Source: Piliocolobus tephrosceles (Eukaryota > Chordata > Mammalia > Primates > Cercopithecidae). Taken from it: DNA of 64,000 nt. The DNA lies in NCBI RefSeq assembly GCF_002776525.5, contig NC_045443.1:56148806-56212805 (forward strand), given 5' to 3'. Positions 1-10,883 of this stretch are shown piece after piece (positions within the stretch are counted from its first letter, which is position 1; the number at the start of each line of letters is the position of its first letter). Made by a program: the position numbers and the translations under genes. A model generated the notes under the pieces. It saw nothing but the letters and a program-made list of their open reading frames with translations, was not told the DNA's origin and did not search any database.

Positions 1-344
1 TGTGTTAAGAGTTCAGTGTGTGACATGTGTTACTTATTTGCTGTGAACATCACTATAGTGCATACACTTTGGCATTTTGAGGATTGAAAATTGTCATAGT
101 GATTGTTTTTCATGTTTATATCAGGTGAGTTTCTTTTTCATTGATTTTAAAAGCCTGCTATGCATCTTGTTCTAAATTTATAAAAAACGGAAAAAACTTA
201 AACAGAAACACTGCCATATTAAACTTACCATGTAGAGGTAACTAATGTAAACATTTGGGTCTTCTTCCCTCCTGGATTTTAAATATATTATTAATAAGAG
301 TAATACAAATAATAATAAAAACAAAACAGTAACATAATTATAAT

Positions 345-570
345 ACCAGCTGACATTTATTGAGAACTATGAACCAGACACTTCTCTATGTAATTTATGT
401 ACATTTCTTGGTTTGATTCTAACAAAAATATTATGGGGTAGATAATATTACCATTCCAATATTCCAGGGGACTAAGACACAGAGAAGTTAAATAACTCGG
501 CCAAAGGCACACAAAGTACAGTGGAGAGTGTTTGAACGTGAATTCTAGCAGTCTGAACTGTTACCTTCTG
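345..570 (-). repeat. MIR SINE, antisense
   Basis: The segment reads as the reverse of the MIR core: ACATTTATTGAGAACTATG, then CAGACACTTCTCTATG, then GAAGTTAAATAACTCGGCC and a cacacaaag block matching the usual 'cacacagctagt' part. MIR is an ancient tRNA-derived SINE present in all mammals. It is strongly diverged, as expected for its age. The edges are approximate. Confidence 0.8.
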
Positions 571-609
571 CTGCCACAAATATATGCTCATTTATATTTG
601 ATTTAAATT

Positions 610-945
610 ATATGTTAGGAGCAATGTAATATTCTGCCTTTTAAAAAAACTTGTTTTCATAAAGATTTCTCATGTTAGTAATTCTTCATAAATGTAAAGT
701 CATCTAATTTTTCATTATATGGCTGTACCCTATTATATATAATTTTTCCCTTTAAGTCAGGCATTTAAATTGTTTACAGGTATTTAATATAAATAATGCT
801 ATGATGAACTATTTTTATATGAATCATAGCTTATCTGATAATTTTCTTAGGATAGATGTCTAAAAGTAGAATTATTGCCTGCTATGAAGACGTTTTAATG
901 TCACACTTTTCTAAATTATGATGACTACAAGGCCATTGGGGAAAA
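610..945 (-). repeat. Probable old L1 ORF2 3' fragment, antisense
   Basis: Phrases such as ATATGGCTGTACCCTATT, AATAATGCTATGATGAAC and GGATAGATGTCTAAAAGTAG match in order the antisense of the L1 ORF2 3' region (normally 'tatggctgtaccac', 'aataatgctgctatgaac', 'ggataaatgcctagaagtgg'). The copy is highly diverged. An L1M family is likely, but the subfamily is not resolved. Confidence 0.5.
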
Positions 946-2234
946 AAATACCACATCTACACATAAACTTTAAATCTTCTTTAAAAGTTAATTAATGGGA
1001 CTACTTACATTTTAGAAGCTTTTATGATGTGATGAGAGAAAGCAGCAGGCTAAGCAATAGGGAAACCATTCCCTAAGTCAAGCCTGACCTTTGCTCATTA
1101 ATAGGCCACTGCCTTATCTTTTCATGAAACTCCTGGAGCTAATCCATACACAGAGTACCCATTGGTTTTGAATATGCTGTGTTCTGAGAGCAGCTTTTTA
1201 GGGGAACACAGCAAGAAGAGAAATTAGGCCAAAGATTGCAGAGCATGTGCAGATGCTTAAAAGGCACAGCACAAAATGTTGTTTTTAATCACAATTCTTA
1301 CAGATTGCTTTGTAACAAAAATAAAAGAGCATAAAATAAAATTCTGTCCCAAAGGAGTAGTTAGCATGAATATAGGAATTCCAAGGCACGTTATGAAATA
1401 AAGACAGAATGAGACCTTGGCAAACATCTTTGTTCTTGAAGCAGAAGCTAGTACCAGTGATTTGAGTGTACCTAAAGTCCTGCTAGTGGTGGTAGAACTC
1501 AGTTCCCCAACATATTTTGCTTCTGTTAGTAACCCATCTGCTTTTCTCTATTTTCTTGTTGAGTTCTTCACTTCTATCTTTCATCCTGGCCTTATCAATC
1601 CCACCCCCCAAAAACCATTTATTTGGCTTTACCTTAGTTTACATATGTATATGTATATGCACACACACACGTGCATGTATGTGTGCATGCATATACATGT
1701 AAATAAAAATATATACGGTCTTCATTAGCCAATAGTCCTGGCCCTTAACTGAAAATGTAAATCATTATGCAATGTCCCCTCTTTATTCTTTGTCTTTGCT
1801 TAGTGTTTTCATGCTGTCCCGTTCCAGGCAGATTTTTCCACCTGGGACCAAATTTGTCATGACTATTTTCTGAAAAATGATGACTAACTAATCAAGTGAG
1901 CAAACTCATGCTAAATGAAAGGGCATGTTCCTGGCTCTAGTAAACTGAAAAATGAAAGCAAGAGGCTTAAATACAAAGTGATTACAATGAGAATACATAA
2001 ATATCTAATAGCATTTAGGATTGTCTAGGAGATTTAGTTTCTGCAGTTATACCTTTCCTTAAATAACATACAAATGCCCCTTTCTCAATGCTCCCTCAGG
2101 GAAGGTAAAACTATGTATAATGTTACCTATTGTATGGGATCTATTGGTTCTTTATTCAGAGGCTTAGGTTTAAATTCTTGACTTTCAAGGAACACTATAG
2201 AAAAAACTCCCCCTTGGTGAGTCTCTAAATACCA
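946..2234. other. Mostly unassigned AT-rich DNA
   Basis: I see no gene and no confidently recognised repeat apart from the alternating purine-pyrimidine block at 1641-1712. Two overlapping short frames near 1417-1728 run into that simple repeat and have no splice or family support. Confidence 0.5.
1641..1712. repeat. Alternating purine-pyrimidine simple repeat (TATG/CA/TGCA)
   Basis: A run of TATG, a short CACACACACA tract and GTGCATGTATGTGTGCATGC give about 70 bp of alternating purine and pyrimidine with local self-complementarity. Such tracts can adopt Z-DNA or small cruciforms. No functional evidence is visible. Confidence 0.75.
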
Positions 2235-2378
2235 GACAACTGTGGCTCCCAAATTTGGCTGCACATCTGAGTCCCCTGTAGAGATTTATAAAAATGCAAC
2301 GAGGCCTGGGAATTTATATTTTTCAAAAGCTCCCCAATTGATTTTGCTGCTTAGCCAGGTTTGGGGACTGCTGTTAAA
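2235..2378 (+). mobile_element. MER5A-like hAT-Charlie DNA transposon remnant
   Basis: ACTGTGGCTCCCAAATTTGG, then CACATCTGAGTCCCCTG, GGCCTGGGAATTTATATTTT and GGTTTGGGGACTGCTGTT follow the order of MER5A, a short non-autonomous hAT element whose ends are 'cagtggttctcaa...' and '...ttgagaaccactg'. It carries no transposase and cannot move by itself. The match is from memory of the consensus. Confidence 0.65.
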
Positions 2379-2692
2379 GTGGCTGCTTGGACATTAGCTA
2401 AGTCATTTTCTGTGCCTTCAGTGGATGTTCAGTAGGTGGCTAACAGTTATTGAGCGTGTACATTGTACCAATCACCATGACATTTTACAGCCAAGGAAAT
2501 TTGTTTAGGTTTGTGAGTGGCAGAAACTGCGTTGAAGTGTCTAACGCTCATTTTTATGCTGCTTCTCAACAAAACGTTGATGATTTAGTTACCAAAAAAG
2601 GTAAGGGACAGGCTGAAGTTAAAAACTCATTAACTCTCACATCTTAGTCAATCAGTTTCTTCATCATAAAACGGAAGTAGTATTTTTGTAAG

Positions 2693-2986
2693 ATACTTTT
2701 TTTTTTTTGAGACAGAGTCTTGCTGTATCGCTCAGGCGTGCAGTGGCATGATCTCAGATCACTGCAACCTCCACCTCCCAGGTTCAAGTGATTCTCCTGC
2801 CTCAGCCTCCCTAGTAGATGAGACTACAGGTGCATGCCACAATGCCTGGCTAATTGTTGTATGTTTAGTAGAGACGGGGTTTCGCCATGTTGGCCAGGCT
2901 GGTCTCGAATTCCTAGCCTTATGTGATCCACCTGCCTTGGCCTCCCAAAGTGCAGGGATTACTGGAGTGAGCCACCACGCCTAGCC
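2693..2986 (-). mobile_element. Alu SINE, antisense
   Basis: A T-run is followed by GAGACAGAGTCTTGCTGTAT, both Alu arms, and GTGAGCCACCACGCCTAGCC at the 5' end of the element. It is full length and reads on the minus strand. Several CpG sites have decayed, suggesting AluS or AluJ age. A 78-codon frame inside it is only Alu sequence. Confidence 0.95.
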
Positions 2987-2987
2987 A

Positions 2988-3195
2988 AGATTCTTTTTAC
3001 TTTATTTTGAAATAATTTTATACTTAGAGAAGAGTTCTAAAGCTAGTACAGAGAGTTTCTATATACTCTTCACCCAGCTTCCTCTAATGTTAATTTCTCA
3101 TGTAATTTATATCTAATATAAACATTTTACATAACCATAGTATATTTATCAAAATAAGAAATTAACATTTGGACTTCCCCAGTTTTTATACTATC
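2988..3195 (-). repeat. Old L1 (L1M) 3' region fragment, probably antisense
   Basis: ATTTTGAAATAATTTTATAC, AGTACAGAGAGTTTCTATAT, CTTCACCCAGCTTCCTCTAATG and 'aacattttacataaccatag' follow in order a widespread L1M 3' segment (abbreviated here to under 20 bases per quote where possible). The orientation is from memory and is the least certain part. Confidence 0.5.
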
Positions 3196-3209
3196 TCACT
3201 TCATTCAGA

Positions 3210-3322
3210 TTGCTATAAAAAAAAAACCTTACATCTGTTAATTTATAGATAACAGAAACTTACTGCTCACAGTTCTGAAGACTGGGCAGTCCAAGATCAA
3301 TCCAAGATGAAAACACTGTCAG
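3210..3322 (-). repeat. MaLR (MLT1/MST) LTR fragment, antisense
   Basis: GATTGCTATAAAA, AATTTATAGATAACAGAAAC, GCTCACAGTTCTGAAGACTG and CAGTCCAAGATCAA match the reverse of a MaLR LTR 3' end (normally reading 'ggacttcc...agcctccagaactgtgag...'). Only the distal quarter of the LTR remains. Confidence 0.5.
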
Positions 3323-3325
3323 CTA

Positions 3326-5120
3326 TTTTGTAAAGTGTCCTTCATTTTGGGTTTGTCTGATATATTCTCATTATTACATTGATGTTATGAATTCTGAGAT
3401 ATACCCCAGAAGTGATATGTTTGTGTTGCATTGTATTGGGGCCTTTGTAAGATTTTTGACAAAAAAAATACATGTATTCTCTCATTAGAGGTATTTAAGT
3501 AACACGTAGATGACTATTTGCAATGCTGAATGAATCTCTGTGCTGTGTGGGGCTGGATCTTCAAGACCCCTTTCAACTCTAAAAGTCTAAAACTAATAAT
3601 TGAACACTGCAAATAAAAAGTCACATATGAAAGATGAATATGAAATTTGAGTAGAGCTCAAAGACTAGAGAATTAATTTTCCAAAGAGTGATTCCTACTT
3701 TAAAGAGTATTGGGGTTTTCCTACCTGGGGACTGAATTCAGAATGTGTTCTCTCCTTTGTACTGAGGGCTTTTCCCAGTGTGGAGCCCTGAAGTGGTGTG
3801 TGTAAATGAATGTTTGCTATGGGTAATTGAAGCCACTAGGTTGCTCTTGTGGTTTTCCTCTGTGTTACTAAAGATTAAATTGATGTGTAGTTGAGTGGAA
3901 AGCCATCTAATTTGAAAGATAGTGATGACCTGACTCTAACTATGGCTGTAGTTTGGATATGTTAAGTAACCTTTTTGTATTAATTTTTCCAGCTGTGAAG
4001 CATAATTTCTACTGAAATAGCTTGACTTCTACAAGTATTAGACTGAAAACATATCTCCAGAAATATAACACCCACCCCTGGTCAAATCTGATGTAACATG
4101 GTTAACCTAGAAGAGTTAATGCTGTATGTCAATATGTGCATTGTTAAAGTGCTACATTGTATAATTTTAAAAATGAAAACACTAAACAAAAGAGTTTATT
4201 TGAAATCTACTGAAGTCCCTCTGGTGAAAAGGAGGCACGATTTTAACACTATAAATGCTATGTTAGCATGTCAGCTATATATCTTGGAAAGACCACGGTG
4301 CTATGGAAAATGGTCTCAGAAATTAGAAAGCTTGATTTAGCCAAAAGTCTTCAGCCACCTGCCAGATGTATGACCCCTAACAAATCATCTAATTGCACTG
4401 CTTGACTTCTTCATCTGTTACATTAGACAATCAGACATGATTTCTAAGATTCCACCTCCTAAAATCTATAATTCTTTGATTTTTTTCAAGATCTCAGCCT
4501 ACATGTCCATAAAGTCATTGATTCTGTATTGCTAATACTGTTCATAAATACATATTTATGATATTCCTTTGACCATTCAGAAAATGCTTGGCTACCCTTT
4601 TTTTCCAGCCTGAAAAAGCAACTTAAAAAATAGTAAATCATTTGTTTGAAAAAATTGATACTGTTTTTGTTATATATAAAATGACCTCTTCAATCTCAAC
4701 AGAGAATATGGGATCTGGTCATATTTGAAATAGAAAATGATGTCATAAGTAAATACGTGTAAAATTTAGTGATTAAACTATCTGCCCTAGATGTTCCAGG
4801 TTATTTTATTGGCATGAAAACTGTAAAGTGTTTGGAAAACAGTTTCATTGTGACAGGTATAATCAACACATTTTCTATAGTTGCAGACCTGTTCATAAAC
4901 AATGTTAAAAGAAAAATAAAGTGACATAATGTCTGGGAAAGAATTCCCTAATAGAAACAGACCCAAGTCCATAGTTTGTGGTTTTGCAAGTATACAATTC
5001 CTTCCGGGAGGCCTTTTTGACAGATTTATATCTATCCTAAAAGGAGTATATTTAACTGCACAAAGGTGATATCTCTTCTGTGTGGTCTGGTCCCTTCTGT
5101 TATCCTTGCTGATCTAAGAG
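3326..5120. other. Unassigned DNA with weak MIR traces
   Basis: About 1.8 kb without a recognisable gene. Two stretches resemble MIR in sense orientation: 3885-3990 weakly, and 4285-4455 better (listed separately). The short frames at 4098-4340 (plus) and 4787-4972 (minus) have no domain or splice support. Confidence 0.45.
4285..4455 (+). repeat. MIR SINE, sense, diverged
   Basis: CCACGGTGCTATGGAAAATG, CTTGATTTAGCC, GATGTATGACCCCTAACAAA and CTTCTTCATCTGTTACATTA follow the order of the MIR core (normally 'tgtgtgacc...', 'ctcatctgtaaaatggg'). Confidence 0.5.
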
Positions 5121-5124
5121 AAAG

Positions 5125-5275
5125 AAGCATATTACCCTACCAAACTCCAAACTACACTTTATGAACATCTACTTCCTTCTGTAACCTTTGCCAGCTCTAA
5201 CTAACCCTTAAAGGTTCAGGACAAAATACCTTTTGAGGGTCTTTAATGACACCTTCAGTCAATCTCTCATCATGC
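5125..5275 (+). repeat. L2 LINE fragment, sense
   Basis: Reads like the L2 3' region: CTACTTCCTTCTGTAACC, then AAAGGTTCAGGACAAAATAC and a 'ttaatgacaccttcagtcaatctc' block comparable to the usual 'ggtctcagctcaaatgtcacc...ccttccctgacc'. Very diverged. Confidence 0.4.
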
Positions 5276-5940
5276 TGAAAGGCAAATGGAGCTTTGCGAT
5301 AGGCCAGATGTGTCATGAATAAGCAAACATACCAATTCATGTTGAATTCTAGTGTGGGATCATTCCCATTTAAGAGTTACTTGTTTCTAAAAATAGTGGG
5401 GAATCAAACTCTTCATTCATGATTTTTTGTCATAGTTTTAATGGTTTACAATAGACCACTTTGAAATAAACCTATTGGCTGCTTTGGTGATCCGTTTCAA
5501 AATCAGAATATTCAAATTTACATAGAAAATGAAAAATCAAACACACTCTTCAACAATGCCTATAAAACTTGTCATTACACTGTCAATGTGAATATCACAC
5601 TCAATCTCAGTTGTGTAGTAAATGTTTAACAGCTAGCTCTCTGGGGGAAAAGCTCTGGTATTTGTAGTGTTTGCCCATGTTCGTGATGTAAGTAATCCCA
5701 TTATGGCCAATTTCAAGCAACCCAAGTTATTGAATATGGAATTGGGAAGAAATGTGTACAGTCAGCTCTAGTACACCACTGATCCATACCCATTAGATGA
5801 ATGAAGAAAGATGAAGACCATGTAGCAGATTTTGGGCCACAGAGTCATAGACAGCAAAAGGCCTGTTTCCCAGGTTCAGTCCTGCAAGCCCAGCAATTTT
5901 AAACATAGTGGCCTACTTCACAACAATAAGAATATGTTTC
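5276..5940. other. Unassigned DNA
   Basis: No gene or repeat recognised. It has ordinary AT-rich composition, no frame over 60 codons and no striking internal repeats. Confidence 0.5.
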
Positions 5941-6085
5941 TGGTCAGGTGCAGTGGTTCGAGTCTGTAATCCCAGCTACTCAGGAGGCCAGGATGGGAGG
6001 AAGGCTTGAGACCAGTAGTTCAAGACCAGCCTGGGCAATGTGGTGAGACTCCTTTCTAAAAAAAATTAATTAATTAATAAAATAG
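5941..6085 (+). mobile_element. Free left Alu monomer (FLAM-like)
   Basis: Starts TCTGGTCAGGTGCAGTGG, carries one Alu arm (CTGTAATCCCAGCTACTCAG, AGCCTGGGCAATGTGG) and ends in CTAAAAAAAATTAATTAATTAATAA. There is no middle A-run or right arm. A single 7SL-derived monomer with its own A-rich tail fits a FLAM, the pre-Alu retroposon type. Confidence 0.75.
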
Positions 6086-6761
6086 TAATTTTCGGTACAA
6101 AAGTAGATTAAAACCAAATGTAATTTCTTTTTGATAAGGGTTTTTCTTTAAATCACTGTTTAATAAATGAATTCTTAAGAATTGTATAACTTTCATTCAA
6201 AATTCCATGTGTAAGAGATTCCTCTACATGAAATTAGAGAGTACTCTTAGGTTGTTCAGCCATACAAAGCAGACAAATAAGTGAATAGTGAGTGTCCTGT
6301 TGCTCAGCCACTGAATAAAGACAGCCCTGGAGATCTTAGCTATCGCAACTTCCTATAACTTAGAAGAAAAGAAATTTGAGAGCTGGGACTTTGCTCCCAT
6401 GGGCTGTGCAATGTGATCTGGTTGCACCCTTTTGCCATGTCATAGAAAAGTCAAATCCTTTTCCTTACTTTTGGGTCCTAATTAAGCCTTATTTTAAAAG
6501 AACAGCTAAAATTACAATTCTGACATTTGACAGGAAAGACTCTTAAGATAAACTTGGCAAATGGTGACTTAATGTTCTTAGCCAATGAAAGTATTTATTT
6601 GGTTTACGGTGTTTGCTTAATCAGAACACATATAAGTTCACACCTCTTTTGAATGCTTATATTCATTAAATGTCTGCTTAAAATACCTCTTCCTCAGGCT
6701 AAGGACTTCCCTCTGCCCCATTTCTGGAAGGAATGATCATTTAAATGTTACCTTCATAAAT
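6086..6761. other. Unassigned DNA
   Basis: No gene or confident repeat. It is AT-rich single-copy-looking sequence between the FLAM and an L1 fragment. Confidence 0.5.
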
Positions 6762-6900
6762 CTTTGAAAAATAAACACTGTACATATTTAAGGTATACAA
6801 CATGACATTATCAGATACATATATATAGTAAAATAATTACTACAGTGAAACCAATTAACATATTCATCATGCCATCTAGTCAATCACCCACGCCACATCC
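6762..6900 (-). repeat. L1 3' UTR fragment, antisense
   Basis: ACATATTTAAGGTATACAAC, CAGATACATATATATAG and AACCAATTAACATATTCATC match the antisense of an L1MA/L1PB-type 3' UTR. Downstream, 6901-7349 is pyrimidine-rich and then unassigned. Confidence 0.6.
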
Positions 6901-7349
6901 CCCCCACCCTTGCCCCCATGACAAGAGCAGCTATAATCTCCTGAACACTTTTTCTGTTTCTCTTCTTTCTCTCCCTTTCTTCTTTCCTGTTGCCCTCTCT
7001 CCCTACTACCCCCAGCTCTTTTCATGAAGAATGTGAAGAAATAAACCCAGAAATTGAAACACAAATACAGGAAATTCCAGGGTAAACTTTATATGGGAGA
7101 GTTAATATGGCCATCAGGATGTTGCATTTTAGACTCTTCTGATGTATTGACTGTACTAGTATAAGGTAACCAGATGTCCTGCATTAGGCAAGACAGTGTC
7201 TGAGATTTCTGCTTTTTTTCTCTTGGCAATATTTCTCCTCAAATGCTGCTACTAGAGCCACCCTGTTTACTGGCTTATTTTGATTATAGAAATGCTAAAA
7301 GCCTCCCTGACAATCCTACTTCTCTTCTGGGGTCCTGGGAAGTGGGCAT
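6901..7349. other. Pyrimidine-rich then unassigned DNA
   Basis: 6950-7020 is rich in C and T, giving a short purine-rich frame on the minus strand that is a composition artefact. The rest shows no gene or repeat I can name. Confidence 0.45.
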
Positions 7350-7600
7350 TTGGCATTTTCTCGCTTATAGGTGGGAGCTAAACAATGACTACATGTGGTA
7401 TTAAGATGAAAAGAATAGACACTGTGGATTCCAGAAGGGGGAAGTGAGGGAAGGAGGCCTGGGCCAAAAACTACCTATTGGGTACTATGTTCATCATTTG
7501 GGTTCACTAGAAACCCAAACCTCAATATCATCCAACGTACCCTTGTAACAAACCTGCCCATGTACCCTCTGAATCTTAAGAAAAAGAGAGAGAGAGAGGA
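7350..7600 (+). mobile_element. L1 3' end, sense (L1MA/L1PB type)
   Basis: TAGGTGGGAGCTAAACAATG, 'gggccaaaaactacctattgg', GTAACAAACCTGCCCATG and TACCCTCTGAATCTTAAG are the classical L1 3' end in order, followed by an A-rich (AG)n tail near 7580-7600. Only the 3' terminus is present, consistent with 5' truncation during insertion. Confidence 0.8.
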
Positions 7601-7739
7601 CACACAGATTTCCATTAAATATTTCGACTTTTCTGTGTGGCTGAATTTTTTCATTCAAATTAAAAAAAAATAGGAAGTAAAAGAAAGTGGGCATTTGATC
7701 TGAGATGAGCTACGATCTCATCTCAAAAGACAGCAGCAG

Positions 7740-8004
7740 AGAACTCAATCATTCACTAGCTGGACCACTCATTGCCATCTAGCAGAGAACAAGTCCGTAG
7801 CCATGGGCCTTCCCTTCTCATGGGAGAAGTAAAGAAAGGTGCTTTGCTTGAGCATCATGAGGATTCTTTGCTTGACCAAACTTTAGTCAGGTTCCTGGAC
7901 CTTCTCCTACTTCTCCTAGGCCCATCTGTGTACCTCCTTGTAAAATCCAGTTTTAGAAAGTCCCTGCTAAGTTTGGGGCCCCCATCCTCCATATCAGATC
8001 ATTC
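7740..8004 (+). repeat. Probable ERVL-class LTR, first part
   Basis: The segment before the Alu at 8005 and that after it (8298-8625) read together as one LTR-like unit. This U3-like part includes TTTAGTCAGGTTCCTGGACC and CCTCCTTGTAAAATCCAG. I recall similar wording in an ERVL LTR (LTR33-like), but the family name is uncertain. The upstream boundary is not defined. Confidence 0.4.
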
Positions 8005-8297
8005 CTTTTTTTTTTTTTTGAGATGGAGTCACCCAGGCTGGAGTACAGTGGTGTGATCTCGGCTCACTGCGACCTCCACCTTCTGGGGGTCAAGCGATTC
8101 TGCTGCCTCAACCTCCCGAGTAGCTGGGACTATAGGCACGCACCATCATACGCAGCTTTTTTTTTTTTTTTTTTTAAGTAGAGATGGGGTTTCACCATAT
8201 TGGCCAGGCTGGTCTCGAACTCCTGACCTCAAGTGATCTGCCTGCCTCGGCCTCCCAAAGTATTGGGATTACAGGTGTAAGCCACTACACCTTGCCA
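8005..8297 (-). mobile_element. Alu SINE, antisense, with TSD
   Basis: Full-length Alu with poly-T start, GAGATGGAGTCACCCAGG, and the 5' end at CACTACACCTTGCC. It is flanked by the direct repeat ATATCAGATCATTC at 7991-8004 and 8298-8311, a standard TSD. The central A-run of the Alu is expanded to an uninterrupted T16-18 at about 8157-8175. It split a pre-existing LTR-like unit. Confidence 0.95.
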
Positions 8298-8625
8298 ATA
8301 TCAGATCATTCTTGATATCTGATCAGGTTCTTCCTCCTCCACCACTCCCCAAGTGACGTCTGATCTCCCTGGTCTTCTGCAAGAATCCATTTAGGTTGGT
8401 TTAGTAAGAAATCCCAGTATCCACAATGTTTCCGTTATCCACTGACCTCACCCCGCTGCTTGGCTATAAAGTCCCACTTACCCATGCTGTATTTGGGATT
8501 TATTCCAGTTTTGTACTGAGGTCTCTTTTCACCTATTGCAATAGTCCTGCACAAATTTGGTTTTACTGTTTTAACTGCTGTCCAGCTATTGTTTTTCTTT
8601 GAACAAGCATTGATGCAAGCAGAAC
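8298..8625 (+). repeat. Probable ERVL-class LTR, second part
   Basis: Continues the unit interrupted by the Alu. Has a promoter-like GGCTATAAAGTCCC at about 8462-8475, then CCTATTGCAATAGTCCTG and TTTTACTGTTTTAACTGCTG, then TTTTTCTTTGAACA. A TATA box followed some 80 bases later by an R/U5-like stretch fits a solo LTR in sense orientation. The family name is uncertain (LTR33-like from memory). Confidence 0.4.
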
Positions 8626-8805
8626 CTGGAGATAGGAGAAGAGAAAGGCTAATAAGGAGGAAGTAATTATCTCAAGGAGGAGTGAAGTAGGAAAACCTGA
8701 AGGCTACCTGGACACACTTGACATTTCCCCTGCCCCATTGTTCTCAGAAAATTCTGTCCCTAGCTTCATTTCCTGGTCTTGCTTTCACCCACACTTTAAA
8801 TTATA

Positions 8806-8840
8806 TATATATGTATTTATATGTATGTGTGTGTGTGTTG
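8806..8840. repeat. (TA)n(TG)n microsatellite
   Basis: TATATATATATGTATTTATA followed by TGTGTGTGTGTG, immediately before an Alu poly-T. Likely length-variable. Confidence 0.8.
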
Positions 8841-8845
8841 TTGCT

Positions 8846-9143
8846 TTTTTTTTTTTTTTTTTTAAGATGGAGTCTCTCTCTTGCCCAGGCTGGAGTGCAG
8901 TGGCACAATCTTGGCTCACTGCAACCTCCGCCTCCTGGGTTCAAGCAATTCTCCTGCCTCAGCCTCCTGAGTAGCTGGGATCGCAGGCACCTGCCACCAC
9001 GCCCAGCTAATTTTTGTATTTTTAGTAGAGACAGGGTTTCACCATGTTGGCCAGGTTAGTCTTGAACTCCTGACCTCAGGTGATCCACCCGCCTTGGCCT
9101 CCCAAAGTGCTGAGATTACAGGTGTGAGCCACCATGCCGGGCC
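8846..9143 (-). mobile_element. Alu SINE, antisense
   Basis: Poly-T, AAGATGGAGTCTCTCTCTTG, both arms, and GAGCCACCATGCCGGGCC. Full length, AluS-like. It lies head-to-tail with the next Alu, whose poly-T starts five bases downstream. I see no clear TSD. Confidence 0.95.
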
Positions 9144-9148
9144 TGAAT

Positions 9149-9206
9149 TTTTTTTTTTTTTTTTGAGATGGAATGTCCTCTGTAGCCCAGGCTGGAGTGC
9201 AGTGGC
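9149..9206 (-). mobile_element. AluJ-like element, 3' part (split)
   Basis: Poly-T, GAGATGGAATGTCCTCTGTA, GGCTGGAGTGCAGTGGCA, then the Alu stops abruptly. The missing continuation (GATCATAGCTCACTGCAGCC) resumes at about 9636. The two pieces make one old Alu broken by a roughly 430-bp insertion. Confidence 0.85.
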
Positions 9207-9635
9207 ACTCCAGTAACATCAGTAGGGATAGCACCAGGTTCGAGAGGCTGAAAAAGAGACTCAGACCCAGCAAACAGGACATGGGGTCTTATTGAGGGAA
9301 ATGGTCCAGTGGCAGTGAGCTGTACAGGAGAACTGCAACCATTTGCAAGAAACTTTCAGTTTATATGACATTTCACTTAGCACCCTCTCCCTAACAACCT
9401 CCACCTGGCAGCCTTCATTTAACCCAAAACAAAGGGTCTTGATTCCTTGAGTGGCCCATGTTCCAAGGGAACAGGTCAGAAACTCAGGTGTTCCTCATAG
9501 ATAAGGAACGAATCTCAATGTTGGCTACTCCTAGTTTCCTCAGCTTGGAACTCTGAACATACATTTAGGTGCATCTACCAAACAGGGTCATTCTCGGTAT
9601 GTGATTAAGATTTTGCTATCAGGTACGTCTACTAT
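9207..9635 (-). mobile_element. Probable solo LTR inserted in an Alu, antisense
   Basis: This block interrupts an Alu, so it is an insertion. On the minus strand it has a TATA-like TCATATAA (9361-9368) and about 75 nt later TCAATAAG (9288-9295) as a possible polyadenylation signal. That spacing suits a gammaretrovirus-like LTR with a short R region and about 60-80 nt of U5. There is no internal retroviral gene on either side, so it would be a solo LTR. I could not resolve the TG/CA ends or the target duplication, and the family is unknown. Another kind of insertion is possible. Confidence 0.45.
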
Positions 9636-9892
9636 ACATGATCATAGCTCACTGCAGCCTCTAACTACTGGGGTCAACAGATCTTCCTGCCTCAGCCTCC
9701 CTAGTATCTGGGACAATAGACATGCACCACCACACTCGGCTGATAAAAATTTTTTGTTGTTGTGTGCTTTGTTTTAGAAGTAGTCTCACTATGTTGCCCA
9801 GACTGGTCTTGAACTCGTGGCATCAAGCAATCCTCCTGTTTCAGTCTCCTAAATAGCTAGGATTATAGTCTCCAACCACTGTACCAGGCATC
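9636..9892 (-). mobile_element. AluJ-like element, 5' part (split)
   Basis: Resumes with GATCATAGCTCACTGCAGCC, then the second arm with TTTGTTGTTGTG in the A-rich middle, and ends ACCACTGTACCAGGCA. The sequence differences and CpG loss suggest AluJ age. Confidence 0.85.
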
Positions 9893-10269
9893 CACCCACC
9901 TCTATAAAAATTCATTTACTGTTGCTGCTCAAGATAATACTTATTTGTGAATCCAGTGGGCATTTATTCCTCTAATTTCCACAACCAGAGGAAAAGCCCA
10001 ACAACCTGACTTGATTCATTCTCCATTATCTGACAATGCTTATTTCCTGATTTTACACATCAGATGGATTTCTTAACCCCAAACATTATCAACCTATCAG
10101 TGAATATGCATCCCACATCTGTGCTGAGTCTCCATATTTGAAATCACATCCGAAATATATGTTGATTTTATGTTAGTGATGAAATCCTACATTTAAATTT
10201 GTGCCACCCCATAGTTATATAAGTAAATAGAGTCCGGTCAGATTATGTGAAGTATCCAAGCCTTCCACA
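9893..10269. other. Unassigned DNA
   Basis: No gene or repeat recognised between the split Alu and an L2-like segment. Confidence 0.5.
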
Positions 10270-10460
10270 AGCTGATCCACTCATGTTTCTAGTCTGACCT
10301 TCTGTCATTCATTAACTGCCACACCCAAACCTGAGCTCCTAGCATGCGCACGTTTAAATCATCAGGCACACTTTGCAGCTTCCTATTTGTCTGTCTCTGT
10401 ACAGGCTTTTTCATCCAGCTGGAATGTACTCCCCTCGACTTCCCTTTTCTCACCTCTGCT
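10270..10460 (+). repeat. L2 LINE fragment, sense
   Basis: CTGACCTTCTGTCATTC, CACACTTTGCAGCTTCC and TTTCATCCAGCTGGAATG with TACTCCCCTCGACTTCCC follow the L2 3' region (normally '...tgctgttccctctgcctggaatgc...'). Old and diverged. Confidence 0.5.
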
Positions 10461-10883
10461 TGAAATATGTGTACCTTTTCATAATGGTAAGACAAAGTAC
10501 AGTTTTTATTTTAGAACTACATAGAATTATGAGAAATATTATGTGGTAAAATAAATAGGTAGGAGGTGCCAGAAAATTTTTGCAAAAGAATAGTAATATA
10601 GCAGTGGCAGGAGGTAGCCTAGTAGATATTAATAGTACTGTCTGATATTCATAAGGGAAAATAAATGAATAAAATTAAATCAATTAAAGTAAATGTTTTT
10701 TCAGGTTTAGAAAGTAAATGTGGATAAACAGAGACATATTGTAATCACGGACATAAAAATAATCATAAAAATTGTGAATTCTTCCAAAGTTAATCTGTAG
10801 GTTAAATACTACTTATATCATAATTTCAAGATTATTTTTATACAAATTGACAAGCTGAACCTGATATGAAGAGAAAATATTAA

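Noticed and set aside
8718..9059. 113-codon frame with hydrophobic start
   Set aside because: Microsatellite plus antisense Alu; the hydrophobic run is translated simple repeat.
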